DNA from: Armatimonadota bacterium
GTDB lineage: Bacteria > Armatimonadota > Fimbriimonadia > Fimbriimonadales > ATM1
Direction of reading: 5' to 3'
DNA: 54,587 bases
Assembly (NCBI GenBank): GCA_021324165.1
Contig: JAJPJR010000003.1
Coordinates: forward strand, 1-54,587
The position numbers and the translations under genes were made by a program. How positions within the stretch are numbered: position 1 is the stretch's first letter; every line of letters starts with the position of its first letter. Under the pieces are notes generated by a model. It was not told the origin of the DNA and made no database searches. It saw nothing but the letters and a program-made list of their open reading frames with translations. Positions 35,695 through 44,268 of the stretch are shown here, in pieces.

Positions 35695-36572
35695 AGACCA
35701 TCACGTTCGGAGTCCTGGTCAAGCACCAAGGCGAGTTGAAGGCATTCCTAGTCCCGATTGACCAAGCGGGGCAGAGTCACATCGAGCAAATGTTCGCAAC
35801 GACTCATGGCAAGGTTGCGGTTGCGCAAGTGGAAGACTTCCAGCTTGCTGAAACATATTCGGAGAATCGGTGCGCCAAGTTGGGGTTGGCTGACCCGCTT
35901 GCTGAAACGATAAAGGGGCTGTACGATGCGACGAGTGTCGAGGTTAATCCCGATGTCCTCGAAGATATGGAGCACGTCGTCGCTTACTTCGGGGTGATTG
36001 AAGAAACGAACTCTCCCAGGAACCTCGGCATTCGACAAGCCCGAACGTTCAAGAGCTTGAGAACAAAGCCGGTGTGGACTTTCGCCGAAGGGCAGTTGAC
36101 GGAGGACAAACGCCCGAAGGTCACCCTCTCAGACAGTTGGGAATTGCTCACGGAGGGGGAGGAACTCTTTATCGTGAGTGCGACGGCATTGGAGCGAATC
36201 TGCGACCTGGCACCTGCGATTCGGAAATCCGCCCTCGATGGATTGGAGGAAATCTCTCCAAGCATTCCATTCCTCAACATGGAGCCTCTCAAATCCCGTG
36301 TTGAAAGCTATACGAGGTCTGCACGCATCGTCGCTGACCTTCGAAAGCGAGGTGACCTTGCTGTGGTTTCGGAAGGTGCGTTGAAGAGCGAGAGCGACAA
36401 ACAGGGCATCGAATACGAAATCATTGACAGCCAATACATGGTCAAAGTAGGCAGTGAAGAAGGATTGCTCATGCTGCTCGATAGGCGTCGCTATGCTGAC
36501 CCGCTCGTTGCCGTGAACCCAGACATTTATGAAGCAGATAGTCGGCACAAGGTTGGGAAGGCAAAGTCTTGA
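35691..36572 (+). CDS. kwaB: KwaB-like DUF4868 effector of Kiwa
   Basis: KwaB is the cytoplasmic DNA-binding effector partner of KwaA. The 293-aa protein begins with a beta-rich half (KTITFGVLVKHQGELKAFLV). The C-terminal half (from about 150) has the DUF4868 pattern: FIVSATALERICDLAPAIRK, LKSRVESYTRSARIVADLRK, then LMLLDRRRYADPLV close to the end. The ATG overlaps the KwaA-like stop by 4 nt. It is followed after 43 nt by hsdS. The assignment rests on domain pattern plus pairing. Confidence 0.7.
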   Translation: MKTITFGVLVKHQGELKAFLVPIDQAGQSHIEQMFATTHGKVAVAQVEDFQLAETYSENRCAKLGLADPLAETIKGLYDATSVEVNPDVLEDMEHVVAYFGVIEETNSPRNLGIRQARTFKSLRTKPVWTFAEGQLTEDKRPKVTLSDSWELLTEGEELFIVSATALERICDLAPAIRKSALDGLEEISPSIPFLNMEPLKSRVESYTRSARIVADLRKRGDLAVVSEGALKSESDKQGIEYEIIDSQYMVKVGSEEGLLMLLDRRRYADPLVAVNPDIYEADSRHKVGKAKS

Positions 36573-36615
36573 TGCTTCATGAAAGGATTAATAAGACGAC
36601 CGGCGAGGTGAAGGG

Positions 36616-37938
36616 GTGACCACAGTTTTGAAGCCCTATTCGTCGTACGCCCCCTCGCCGGTGCCATGGCTCGACGACGTTCCCGCTGAGTGGTCGGCGA
36701 TTCGGCTCGACCGATTGTTTCGATACCGAAGCGAGGAGCCTCTAGAGGGCGATGCTCGGGTCACAGGTTACTTGGATGGTCGAGTGACCCTGCGTTCAAA
36801 CGTCGCCGGTCAAAAGATTAAGGGTGTTGTCCACGAGACGGGTTGGCAGCGCATTCACGTAGGTGACTTCGCCATCAGCGGGATGAATGCACACCTCGGT
36901 GGGATGGGGGTGTCAGATTCCGAAGGCAAGTGCTCGCCCATTTACCTTGTCCTTGAACCAAGACCCGGAACGAATGCTCACTTCGTTTCCCTAGCTGTTC
37001 GGCATGCTGCCCATTTCGGTGCTATCAAGGCTCTCGTCCAGACGATTCGCTTTAACTCAGCCGACATGAAGCGGGCAGATTTGAAGTCAATCTACGTACC
37101 GCTTCCTCCACCCGAAGAGCAGGCGCAGATTGTGCGCTTCATCCGCCACCTCGACCAGCGGGTGAATCGGCTCATCAAGACCAAGCGGCGGCTCATCGAA
37201 CTGCTGAACGAGCAGAAGCAAGCCATCATCCACCGTGCCGTCACCCGAGGGCTCGACCCCACCGTCCCCCTCAAACCCTCCGGCATCGACTGGCTAGGGG
37301 ACATTCCAGCGCATTGGACTGTTGCTCGAATAAAGCACCTTGTTCGCATGCGAAGTGGCGATGGAATCACGGCTGAGCGCATCGAGGAAACGGGCGAGTT
37401 TCCTGTATTTGGGGGAAATGGTCTCCGAGGGTTCACAGACGCCTTCACGCACGTTGGAGACTACATTCTCATTGGAAGGCAGGGAGCCTTATGCGGAAAC
37501 ATCCAATATGCGTCGGGCAAGTTTTGGGCATCCGAGCACGCAGTTGTCTGCACCCCAATAAAGCCCTTTGACCAGAAGTGGCTCGGTGAACTTCTGAAAG
37601 TCATGAACCTGAACCAATATTCGATTTCAGCGGCGCAACCTGGGCTTGCTGTTGAGCGAATCAAGAGTCTGCAGCTTCCATTGCCACCCATCGCTGAACA
37701 AGAGCAGATATCCTTGTGGTTCCTAGAGCAAACCGCTGACCTGGAACTCGTTCTTGCTAAGGCAAGGTCTGAAATTGACCTCATCCGGGAGTACCGCACC
37801 CGCCTCGTCGCCGATGTGGTGACTGGTCAACTCGATGTCCGCCACCTCGACTTGCCCGAGGTCGAAGAATCGCTCATCGAAGCCATCGACACAGAATCCG
37901 ATTCAGAAGAAGACGAGCCGGACGAGGGTGTCGAGTGA
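36616..37938 (+). CDS. hsdS: Type I restriction specificity subunit HsdS (first copy)
   Basis: HsdS recognises the bipartite DNA target. The 440-aa protein has two target-recognition domains separated by conserved helices (LPPPEEQAQIVRFIRHLDQR and LIELLNEQKQAIIHRAVTRG near 165-210; LPPIAEQEQISLWFLEQTAD and IREYRTRLVADVVTGQLDVR near the end). The second domain begins PSGIDWLGDIPAHW. The start is GTG after GAGGTGAAGG. A Glu/Asp-rich tail ends the protein and overlaps the second hsdS by 4 nt. Confidence 0.92.
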   Translation: MTTVLKPYSSYAPSPVPWLDDVPAEWSAIRLDRLFRYRSEEPLEGDARVTGYLDGRVTLRSNVAGQKIKGVVHETGWQRIHVGDFAISGMNAHLGGMGVSDSEGKCSPIYLVLEPRPGTNAHFVSLAVRHAAHFGAIKALVQTIRFNSADMKRADLKSIYVPLPPPEEQAQIVRFIRHLDQRVNRLIKTKRRLIELLNEQKQAIIHRAVTRGLDPTVPLKPSGIDWLGDIPAHWTVARIKHLVRMRSGDGITAERIEETGEFPVFGGNGLRGFTDAFTHVGDYILIGRQGALCGNIQYASGKFWASEHAVVCTPIKPFDQKWLGELLKVMNLNQYSISAAQPGLAVERIKSLQLPLPPIAEQEQISLWFLEQTADLELVLAKARSEIDLIREYRTRLVADVVTGQLDVRHLDLPEVEESLIEAIDTESDSEEDEPDEGVE

Positions 37939-39269
37939 GCCGGAGCACCAGTTGTCAAGAAAGACTTGACAACTGGCGAAGGCAAGCGGATGAACCAGAA
38001 CCTTCTGTGGTGGTCGCCGCTGTAAATCGCTGTGCTCCTTTACCGCCGAAGTCACAGTACGACACGCTTCCCTGGCTGGAATCCTGCCCTGTTCACTGGC
38101 GCATCGTTCGCCCGAAGACCATCCTGCGGCGCATGCAGCGACCGGTAAGACTCTGCGACGAGGTGGTGACTTGCTTTCGAGACGGCGAGGTCACTCTGCG
38201 CCATTCCAAGAAGCCGCTCGGCATCATGGAGTCTCTGCAGGAGGTCGGCTATCAGGGAGTCCGAGAGGGTGACCTGGTTATTCACGACCTCGACGCCTAT
38301 GCCGGAGCCATCGGGGTCTCCGATTCGAATGGCAAGACCACTCCTGCCTGTGCTGTCTGCCAAACCCTTCCTGGAGCCGATGCCCACTACTTGGCGCTCC
38401 TGTTTCGAGAACTGGCTCGGAACGGCTACCTCTTTGCGGCTGCTCGTGGCGTTCGAGAGCGGGTCGCCGACCTGCTCTTCGGCAACTTCGCCTCATTGAA
38501 GATTCCCCTGCCACCGCTCCATGAGCAGCTTGCCATCGTGCGGCATGTGGCGGAGTTCGACGAGAAGATGAACCGCCTGGTGAGCGCCAAAGAACAGATG
38601 CTGGCGCTCTTGGACGAACAAGAGCAGGCACTGCTGCGGCAAGCAGTGGAGCGAGCGGAAAACGGTGAGACTATGAGACTGCCGTTCACACGATGCTTCT
38701 CGACTCGCATCGACAACCGAGGCACCACCCCCAAGCGAGGCGACTTTGGACGGCGTTTGGTGACTTCGAAAAACGTTCGGCAAGGCTATCTGGACTATGA
38801 GGTCTCGGTGGATTTCGTCTCAGAGTCTCACGAATTTGAGAATGCCCGTCAGCCCGAGGTGGGAGACCTGCTGATGACGACCGAGGCTCCGATGGGGCAC
38901 TTCGCCCTGGTTGCCCGACCGGACATCGCCATCGCCCAACGAGTGGTTGCATTCCGACTCCGTCTGGACGTAGTCGTTCCCGAGTATCTGCTGCTGGTCT
39001 GTCGTTCGAGAGTGTTTCAGGATGAGCTTCGACGGTTGGCGACCGGTGCCGGTGCGGTTGGGATTCGCACGAGCCGCCTCTCGCAGCCTAGAGTTGCCTT
39101 GCCTTCGTTGGAGAGCCAGCGCACGGCCGTGCGCTGGTTCGACGACCAAGTTCGTCCTGTCCTTCGTGCAAAGAGGAAACTGGCGAAGGAGTTGGCTCTG
39201 CTGAGGGAATACCGTGCGAGGCTGGTTTCGGAAGTGGTGACGGGACAGATTAGCTGTTCCCAAAAGTGA
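37935..39269 (+). CDS. Second HsdS specificity subunit
   Basis: The 444-aa protein again has two target-recognition domains and the central helix (LPPLHEQLAIVRHVAEFDEK, then QEQALLRQAVERAENG). The ending LREYRARLVSEVVTGQI matches the first HsdS ending. Its first domain partly resembles that of the upstream copy (GDLVIHDLDAYAGAIGVSDS versus GDFAISGMNAHLGGMGVSDS), while the second domain is different. It begins with GTG inside the stop of the first copy. Two HsdS proteins with one HsdM and one HsdR could give alternative specificities. Confidence 0.88.
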   Translation: MSRSTSCQERLDNWRRQADEPEPSVVVAAVNRCAPLPPKSQYDTLPWLESCPVHWRIVRPKTILRRMQRPVRLCDEVVTCFRDGEVTLRHSKKPLGIMESLQEVGYQGVREGDLVIHDLDAYAGAIGVSDSNGKTTPACAVCQTLPGADAHYLALLFRELARNGYLFAAARGVRERVADLLFGNFASLKIPLPPLHEQLAIVRHVAEFDEKMNRLVSAKEQMLALLDEQEQALLRQAVERAENGETMRLPFTRCFSTRIDNRGTTPKRGDFGRRLVTSKNVRQGYLDYEVSVDFVSESHEFENARQPEVGDLLMTTEAPMGHFALVARPDIAIAQRVVAFRLRLDVVVPEYLLLVCRSRVFQDELRRLATGAGAVGIRTSRLSQPRVALPSLESQRTAVRWFDDQVRPVLRAKRKLAKELALLREYRARLVSEVVTGQISCSQK

Positions 39270-39275
39270 GGGCAA

Positions 39276-40178
39276 ATGGGCAAGCAAAAGAAGGCAAAGG
39301 AGAATAAGAAGACGTGGTCGAACATCGTCGCCCTCAGCAAGAAGCATAACCTTCAGTTATCGCCACAGCTTGACAACGTTCCTCCTGAGTTTGAGGGTTC
39401 ATCACAACACCAGGAACTTGTCTTCGCCTTCTTGGAGAAGGCGGCTATGTTCCTCGAACCACTCGACAAGGAACGAAGCACGGCAGCGGTCAGGGAAGGA
39501 GCAAGAGCCATTCACCGCTCATTTGACCACCTGCAGAATCTAATGCCAAAGACCGTTCATTTCGGCAATGAGCCGGAACCGATGACGTTGGCTTGCAAAC
39601 CCGGATGCAATTACTGCTGCTCCATCCGAGTAACTGCTGTCGCTCCAGAGATTCTTACGCTCGCCTTCTACTTGAAGAAGAAGCTCAACGCAGATGAGAT
39701 GGGTGACCTGTTATCCAGAATCTCTGCCTTTGAAGCTGAGACAGCGACCTTGACAGCCTTGAGACAAGTGCTTCGCTCGACAATGTGCCCGTTAAACGTC
39801 GATGGGCTCTGCATCGGTTATGCGAACCGTCCAACAGGATGTATCGGTTACCACTCGTTTAACCTGCAAAAGTGTATCGAAGACCATCAGAATCCCGAAG
39901 GCGAGGCAATGGTTCCACAAGACCCTCAGCGGTGGATGTTCCGTGACATGCATGTCCAAGCGCTCGAAGCTGGCATGAGAGCTTTCGGATTGGATAACAC
40001 AGAGCTTGAATTCATTCCTGCACTACGCATTGCGCTAACCGATGATGATGCGGGCGAGAAGTACTTGCGAGGCGAGAGTGTCTTTGCGGAAGCCGACCGT
40101 CCCGAAGTTCGAACAGCCCAACGTGAAGACTTGAGCAATCGAGGGCTGTCGAACATTGGGATGAGAGAGCAACTGTGA
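39276..40178 (+). CDS. YkgJ-type cysteine-cluster protein
   Basis: The 300-aa protein has the clustered cysteines of the YkgJ/CxxCxxCC family (ACKPGCNYCCSIRVTAV near residue 110, then CPLNVDGLCIGY and RPTGCIGYHSF), a predicted metal (zinc or iron) site. A basic N-terminus starts MGKQKKAKENKKTW. It starts 6 nt after the second hsdS and is followed by a 176-nt gap. Its role in a restriction operon is not known to me. Confidence 0.75.
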   Translation: MGKQKKAKENKKTWSNIVALSKKHNLQLSPQLDNVPPEFEGSSQHQELVFAFLEKAAMFLEPLDKERSTAAVREGARAIHRSFDHLQNLMPKTVHFGNEPEPMTLACKPGCNYCCSIRVTAVAPEILTLAFYLKKKLNADEMGDLLSRISAFEAETATLTALRQVLRSTMCPLNVDGLCIGYANRPTGCIGYHSFNLQKCIEDHQNPEGEAMVPQDPQRWMFRDMHVQALEAGMRAFGLDNTELEFIPALRIALTDDDAGEKYLRGESVFAEADRPEVRTAQREDLSNRGLSNIGMREQL

Positions 40179-40221
40179 GCAGGGCACAAGCGAAATCGCA
40201 CGAAGGGTGCGCCGCTTTTAC

Positions 40222-40308
40222 TTGATGGGTATTTGATTGAGAGCCATTGAGAAGCCCGTTTTAGGTTCAAAATCTGCCCGAATCTTATTTGACGGTCATT
40301 TGATGGAG
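40222..40308 (+). repeat. Imperfect direct repeats before HTH gene
   Basis: TTGATGGGTATTTGATTGAG (40222-40241) and TTGACGGTCATTTGATGGAG (40289-40308) share about 16 of 20 bases. Nearby GAGAGCC (40239-40245) and GGCTCTC (40308-40314) form an inverted pair. This is the only sizeable gap in the operon and may hold the operator of the HTH protein. Confidence 0.4.
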
Positions 40309-40354
40309 GCTCTCCTGAGGTTGCGGATATTTCAGTTGGAGCCATAATTGGAGG

Positions 40355-40816
40355 GTGCGTGCCAGTCAGGACATCCGAATCGAGCCGGGTGCAGTCTCAG
40401 CAGAGTCTCTGCAGAGGCTGACCAAGCTTTGCCGAGAGGGAGAGATTGCCTCACTGGTCGGTCGAAACGGCGAGAAAGTCGCCCTGCCTCCAGAGTTGCG
40501 CAGGGTTCTTTCGTTCGTTTTGGGAGCCTTTGAAAAGCAGCAGTCGGTCTGCCTGATTCCAGAGGACGAGCCGTTCACCACCCAGGCGGCAGCGAACTTT
40601 CTGGGAATGTCTCGCCCGTACCTCATGAGGCTGCTCGATGCCGGAGAGATTCCCTTCCACCGTGTCGGGACTCACAGAAGAGTGCTGTATCGGGACTTGG
40701 TTGCATTCCAGGAACATCGGAGCGCCGTCCGCCAAGAAGCTCTCTCGAAGATGACTCAGGAACTGGACGAGGCAGGTGTCTATGACCGGGTTGCTCATAT
40801 GGAGCGAGGCTCATGA
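40355..40816 (+). CDS. Excisionase/VapB-type HTH antitoxin-like protein (no toxin)
   Basis: 153-aa protein with KVALPPELRRVLSFVL and an excisionase-type winged HTH (FTTQAAANFLGMSRPYLMRL, then IPFHRVGTHRRVLYRDLVAF) at about 70-125. This layout is typical of antitoxins normally followed by a PIN-domain toxin. No PIN gene is present; the stop overlaps the hsdR ATG by 4 nt. The GTG start at 40355 is abutted by GGAGG, so the exact start is uncertain. It may regulate hsdR expression. Confidence 0.78.
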   Translation: MRASQDIRIEPGAVSAESLQRLTKLCREGEIASLVGRNGEKVALPPELRRVLSFVLGAFEKQQSVCLIPEDEPFTTQAAANFLGMSRPYLMRLLDAGEIPFHRVGTHRRVLYRDLVAFQEHRSAVRQEALSKMTQELDEAGVYDRVAHMERGS

Positions 40817-43800
40817 GCACGGACACCAGCGAAAAGGGACTCGAACTGCTCATCATTCGCAGCCTCACTGGGCTGACCAACGAGCAAATTCTCAAGCCGG
40901 TCGCTCCAGGCATTGCCGAGAACCCGACTGGATACGGCGGCGCTGGCTACGTTCTAGGACGCTCGCAAGACTACAGTAGGGAATATGCCGTTGACCTCAC
41001 TTACCTCCTCCAGTTCATCGCGCAGACTCAACCGAAGATTTTCGCCCAGCTTGACATTGGCACCGATGGAATAAAACGAACGCAGTTTCTAACCCGGCTT
41101 CAGGGAGAAATCGCCAAGCGAGGCATCGTCGATGTCCTTCGTAAAGGTGTTTCTCATCAGGCAGCCCACGTGGAACTGTTCTACGGAACGCCCTCTCCAG
41201 GCAACCAGAAGGCAAAGGAGCGATGGGATTCCAACATCTTCAGCATCACTCGCCAACTGTGTTACAGCAAGGATGAAACCCAGCTTGCGCTCGACCTGTG
41301 CCTCTTCATCAATGGGCTGCCCATTGCCACATTTGAACTCAAGAACAGCCTGACCAAGCAGACCGTTGAGGACGCCGTCCAGCAATACAAGCGAGACCGG
41401 GACAGTCGGGAACTGCTCTTTCACTTCGCTCGATGCCTGGTTCACTTCGCCGTCGATGATGCTGAGGTTCGTTTCTGCACCCATCTTCGGGACAAGGGGT
41501 CTTGGTTCCTTCCGTTCAACAAGGGTTGGAACAATGGGGCAGGCAACCCGCCAAACCCCAACGGGCTCAAAACGGACTATCTCTGGAAGGAGATTCTCAC
41601 GAAAGAAGGTCTCACCGACATCATCGAAAACTATGCCGAGCGGGTAGAGGAGAAAGACCCGAAGACAGGCAAAGTCAAACGCCTGCTCATCTTCCCCAGG
41701 TTTCACCAGCGGGATGTTGTGCGGAAGCTCCTCGCCGACACTCGAACCCACGGCTCAGGCAAGCGTTACCTGATTCAGCACTCGGCAGGAAGCGGCAAGT
41801 CGAACTCGATTGCGTGGCTTGCTCACCAGCTTGTGGGGCTGGAAAAGGACTCCGTACCGGTCTTTGACTCCGTCATCGTCGTGACTGACCGGGTTATCCT
41901 CGACAAGCAAATCCGGGACACCATCAAGCAGTTCGCCCAAGTCGGTTCGGTGGTGGGGCACGCAGAGCGTTCGGGACAGCTTAAGGAATTCCTCAAGAAC
42001 GGAAAGAAAATCATTATCACCACCGTTCAGAAGTTTCCGTTCATCTTGGACGACATCGGCTCTGCGAACAAGGACAGCACGTTCGCTATCCTCATCGACG
42101 AAGCGCATTCAAGCCAAGGCGGTCAGACCGCAGCTAAGATGAACATTGCTCTCTCGGGCACCTCAGCCGAGGACGATGAAGAGGACGCGGAAGACCTAAT
42201 CAACCGCATCATGGCGGCTCGAAAGATGCTTCCGAATGCGTCTTACTTTGCCTTCACTGCGACTCCCAAGAACAAGACCCTTGAGGTCTTTGGAGAGCCG
42301 TACCCCGAGGGTGATGTGGTCAAGCATCGACCATTTCACAGCTACACGATGAAGCAGGCGATTCAGGAGGGATTCATCCTGGATGTGCTCAAGAGCTACA
42401 CGCCGGTCAACTCCTATTACAACCTCATAAAGACGGTTGAAGACGACCCTGAATTTGATTCGAAGAAGGCTCAGCGGAAGCTCCGCAAGTATGTCGAGTC
42501 ACATACCCACGCCATTCGGGAGAAAAGCGAAATCATGGTTGACCACTTCCACGACCATGTGATTGCCAAGCAAAAGATTGGCGGTCAGGCGAGGGCAATG
42601 GTCATCACCGGAAGCATCAAGCGAGCCATCGACTACTTCCACGCTTTCCAGGACTACCTGAAGGAGCGCAAGAGCCCGTACAAAGCCATCGTTGCCTTCT
42701 CTGGAGAGCACGAATACGGCGGTCAGAAGGTGACTGAGGCGTCATTGGACGGTTTTGCCAGCAACAAGATTGCCGAGATGATACAGGAAGACCCTTACCG
42801 CTTCCTCATCTGCGCTGACAAGTTTCAGACCGGGTACGACGAGCCACTGCTCCACACGATGTACGTTGACAAGCCTCTCTCGGGAATCAAGGCTGTCCAG
42901 ACCCTTTCACGCCTGAACCGAGCACACCCCAAGAAGCACGACACCTTCGTGCTCGACTTCGTGAATGACATTGACATCATTCAGATGGCGTTTGACGATT
43001 ACTACCGCACGACTGTTCTGGCTCGGGAGACTGACCCGAACAAGCTGCATGACCTCAAAGCTGACCTCGATGCCGCTCAGGTCTACAGCGATGCTGACGT
43101 TCGGCAGCTTGTCGAGCTTTATCTGGCTGGTGCTGACCGAGACGCGCTTGACCCGATTCTCGATGGCTGCGTTGCAACGTACCTGGAGTCTCTCGACGAG
43201 GATGGTCAGGTTGAGTTCAAGGGCAAAGCCAAGGCGTTTGTACGGACATACGGGTTCCTAGCTTCGGTGCTCACCTACAGCATCGCTTCCTGGGAACGGC
43301 TGTCCATCTTCCTGAATTTCCTCATTCCAAAGCTGCCAGCCCCTAAAGAAGAGGACTTGTCAAAGGGAATCCTGGAGTCCATCGACATGGACAGTTACCG
43401 AGTCGAGGTTCGGTCGGCTCTATCCATATCGCTTACGGACGAGGATTCCGAGATTGAGCCCGTGCCAACGGCAGGCGGAGGTCATCCTCCTGAACCCGAA
43501 CTTGACCGACTCAGCAACATCCTCAAGTCCTTCAATGACCAATTTGGGAATATCGAGTGGAAAGATGGAGACAAGATAAAGGAGGTCATCACGCAGGAAA
43601 TTCCTGCGAAGGTGGCGGCGGACAAGGCGTATCAGAACGCCATTGCCAACTCTGACAAGCAGAACGCCCGCATCGAGCACGACAAGGCTCTGCAGCGGGT
43701 GCTCGTCGAGCTACTCACCGACCACACGGAGTTGTTCAAGCAGTTCTCGGACAACCCCGCATTCAAGAAATGGCTGTCCGACACGAACTTCAACTCGACC

Positions 43801-43818
43801 TACACAGACGGGCGCTGA
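40813..43818 (+). CDS. hsdR: Type I restriction enzyme R subunit HsdR
   Basis: ATP-dependent translocase and nuclease subunit. The 1001-aa protein has the N-terminal PD-(D/E)xK nuclease region with LDLCLFINGLPIATFELKN (E-x-K near residue 173). The SF2 motor carries Walker A HSAGSGKSNS near 323 and IDEAHSSQGG near 428. Motifs ASYFAFTATPKNKTLEVFG, ADKFQTGYDEP and QTLSRLNRAHP follow, and the C-terminus is helical. It appears intact. It is translationally coupled to the HTH protein and ends the defence operon. Confidence 0.95.
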   Translation: MSTDTSEKGLELLIIRSLTGLTNEQILKPVAPGIAENPTGYGGAGYVLGRSQDYSREYAVDLTYLLQFIAQTQPKIFAQLDIGTDGIKRTQFLTRLQGEIAKRGIVDVLRKGVSHQAAHVELFYGTPSPGNQKAKERWDSNIFSITRQLCYSKDETQLALDLCLFINGLPIATFELKNSLTKQTVEDAVQQYKRDRDSRELLFHFARCLVHFAVDDAEVRFCTHLRDKGSWFLPFNKGWNNGAGNPPNPNGLKTDYLWKEILTKEGLTDIIENYAERVEEKDPKTGKVKRLLIFPRFHQRDVVRKLLADTRTHGSGKRYLIQHSAGSGKSNSIAWLAHQLVGLEKDSVPVFDSVIVVTDRVILDKQIRDTIKQFAQVGSVVGHAERSGQLKEFLKNGKKIIITTVQKFPFILDDIGSANKDSTFAILIDEAHSSQGGQTAAKMNIALSGTSAEDDEEDAEDLINRIMAARKMLPNASYFAFTATPKNKTLEVFGEPYPEGDVVKHRPFHSYTMKQAIQEGFILDVLKSYTPVNSYYNLIKTVEDDPEFDSKKAQRKLRKYVESHTHAIREKSEIMVDHFHDHVIAKQKIGGQARAMVITGSIKRAIDYFHAFQDYLKERKSPYKAIVAFSGEHEYGGQKVTEASLDGFASNKIAEMIQEDPYRFLICADKFQTGYDEPLLHTMYVDKPLSGIKAVQTLSRLNRAHPKKHDTFVLDFVNDIDIIQMAFDDYYRTTVLARETDPNKLHDLKADLDAAQVYSDADVRQLVELYLAGADRDALDPILDGCVATYLESLDEDGQVEFKGKAKAFVRTYGFLASVLTYSIASWERLSIFLNFLIPKLPAPKEEDLSKGILESIDMDSYRVEVRSALSISLTDEDSEIEPVPTAGGGHPPEPELDRLSNILKSFNDQFGNIEWKDGDKIKEVITQEIPAKVAADKAYQNAIANSDKQNARIEHDKALQRVLVELLTDHTELFKQFSDNPAFKKWLSDTNFNSTYTDGR

Positions 43819-43851
43819 AAATAGCGCTTGCGAGAATATGGGTGATTTGCG

Positions 43852-44166
43852 CTATTCCTGGTCGATGATTGCTTCAAGGTCAACCAACCAGCCATCGAGG
43901 GCTGCTTGGAACTTGTGATGCGAAAAGCCGTAGACGAGGATGCTGAAATTCAGGGACTTCTTGGTTTCCAAGCGTCGGGCGACCAGAATGTCCACCCACT
44001 CTTTCAGGTTGGCGTCATTAAACGGTGCTGGCGGCTCGTCGGCAGAAGACAATTCAGCGAGAAGCAACCCAAGCCTTGATGCCTCAGCTTCCAAGTCGAG
44101 GAGCCTATGAGAGAGCGAGCGAAGCGTAGTGGCGACTTCTTCGAGAGGAATCGTAAAGGTCGGCAT
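43852..44166 (-). CDS. Small hypothetical protein, island
   Basis: Not recognised. 104-aa acidic helical protein (EVATTLRSLSHRLLDLEAEA, then LKEWVDILVARRLETKKSLN). It is convergent with hsdR, 33 nt away. AGAGAGG lies just before the ATG, and the TTCCTCAA motif is 28 nt upstream, which supports a real gene of the same regulatory set. Confidence 0.55.
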   Translation of the reverse strand: MPTFTIPLEEVATTLRSLSHRLLDLEAEASRLGLLLAELSSADEPPAPFNDANLKEWVDILVARRLETKKSLNFSILVYGFSHHKFQAALDGWLVDLEAIIDQE

Positions 44167-44194
44167 ACCTCTCTAGTCATCCAATATGTCCACC

Positions 44195-44202
44195 TTGAGG
44201 AA
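44195..44202 (-). promoter_or_regulatory. TTCCTCAA motif upstream of 44166 gene
   Basis: TTCCTCAA on the minus strand followed by GGTGG; 28 nt between TCCTCAA and the ATG at 44166. With the plus-strand copy at 44233 it forms an inverted pair about 30 nt apart. Confidence 0.5.
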
Positions 44203-44232
44203 TCTCGTGAAAAAGGTGCTTCCTTCACTGTT

Positions 44233-44240
44233 TTCCTCAA
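44233..44240 (+). promoter_or_regulatory. TTCCTCAA motif upstream of AAA ATPase gene
   Basis: TTCCTCAA on the plus strand; 28 nt between TCCTCAA and the ATG at 44269. The bases after it (AAGCG) differ from the minus-strand copies. Confidence 0.45.
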
Positions 44241-44268
44241 AAGCGTGCTCCGGTCTGATTCCTAAGGG

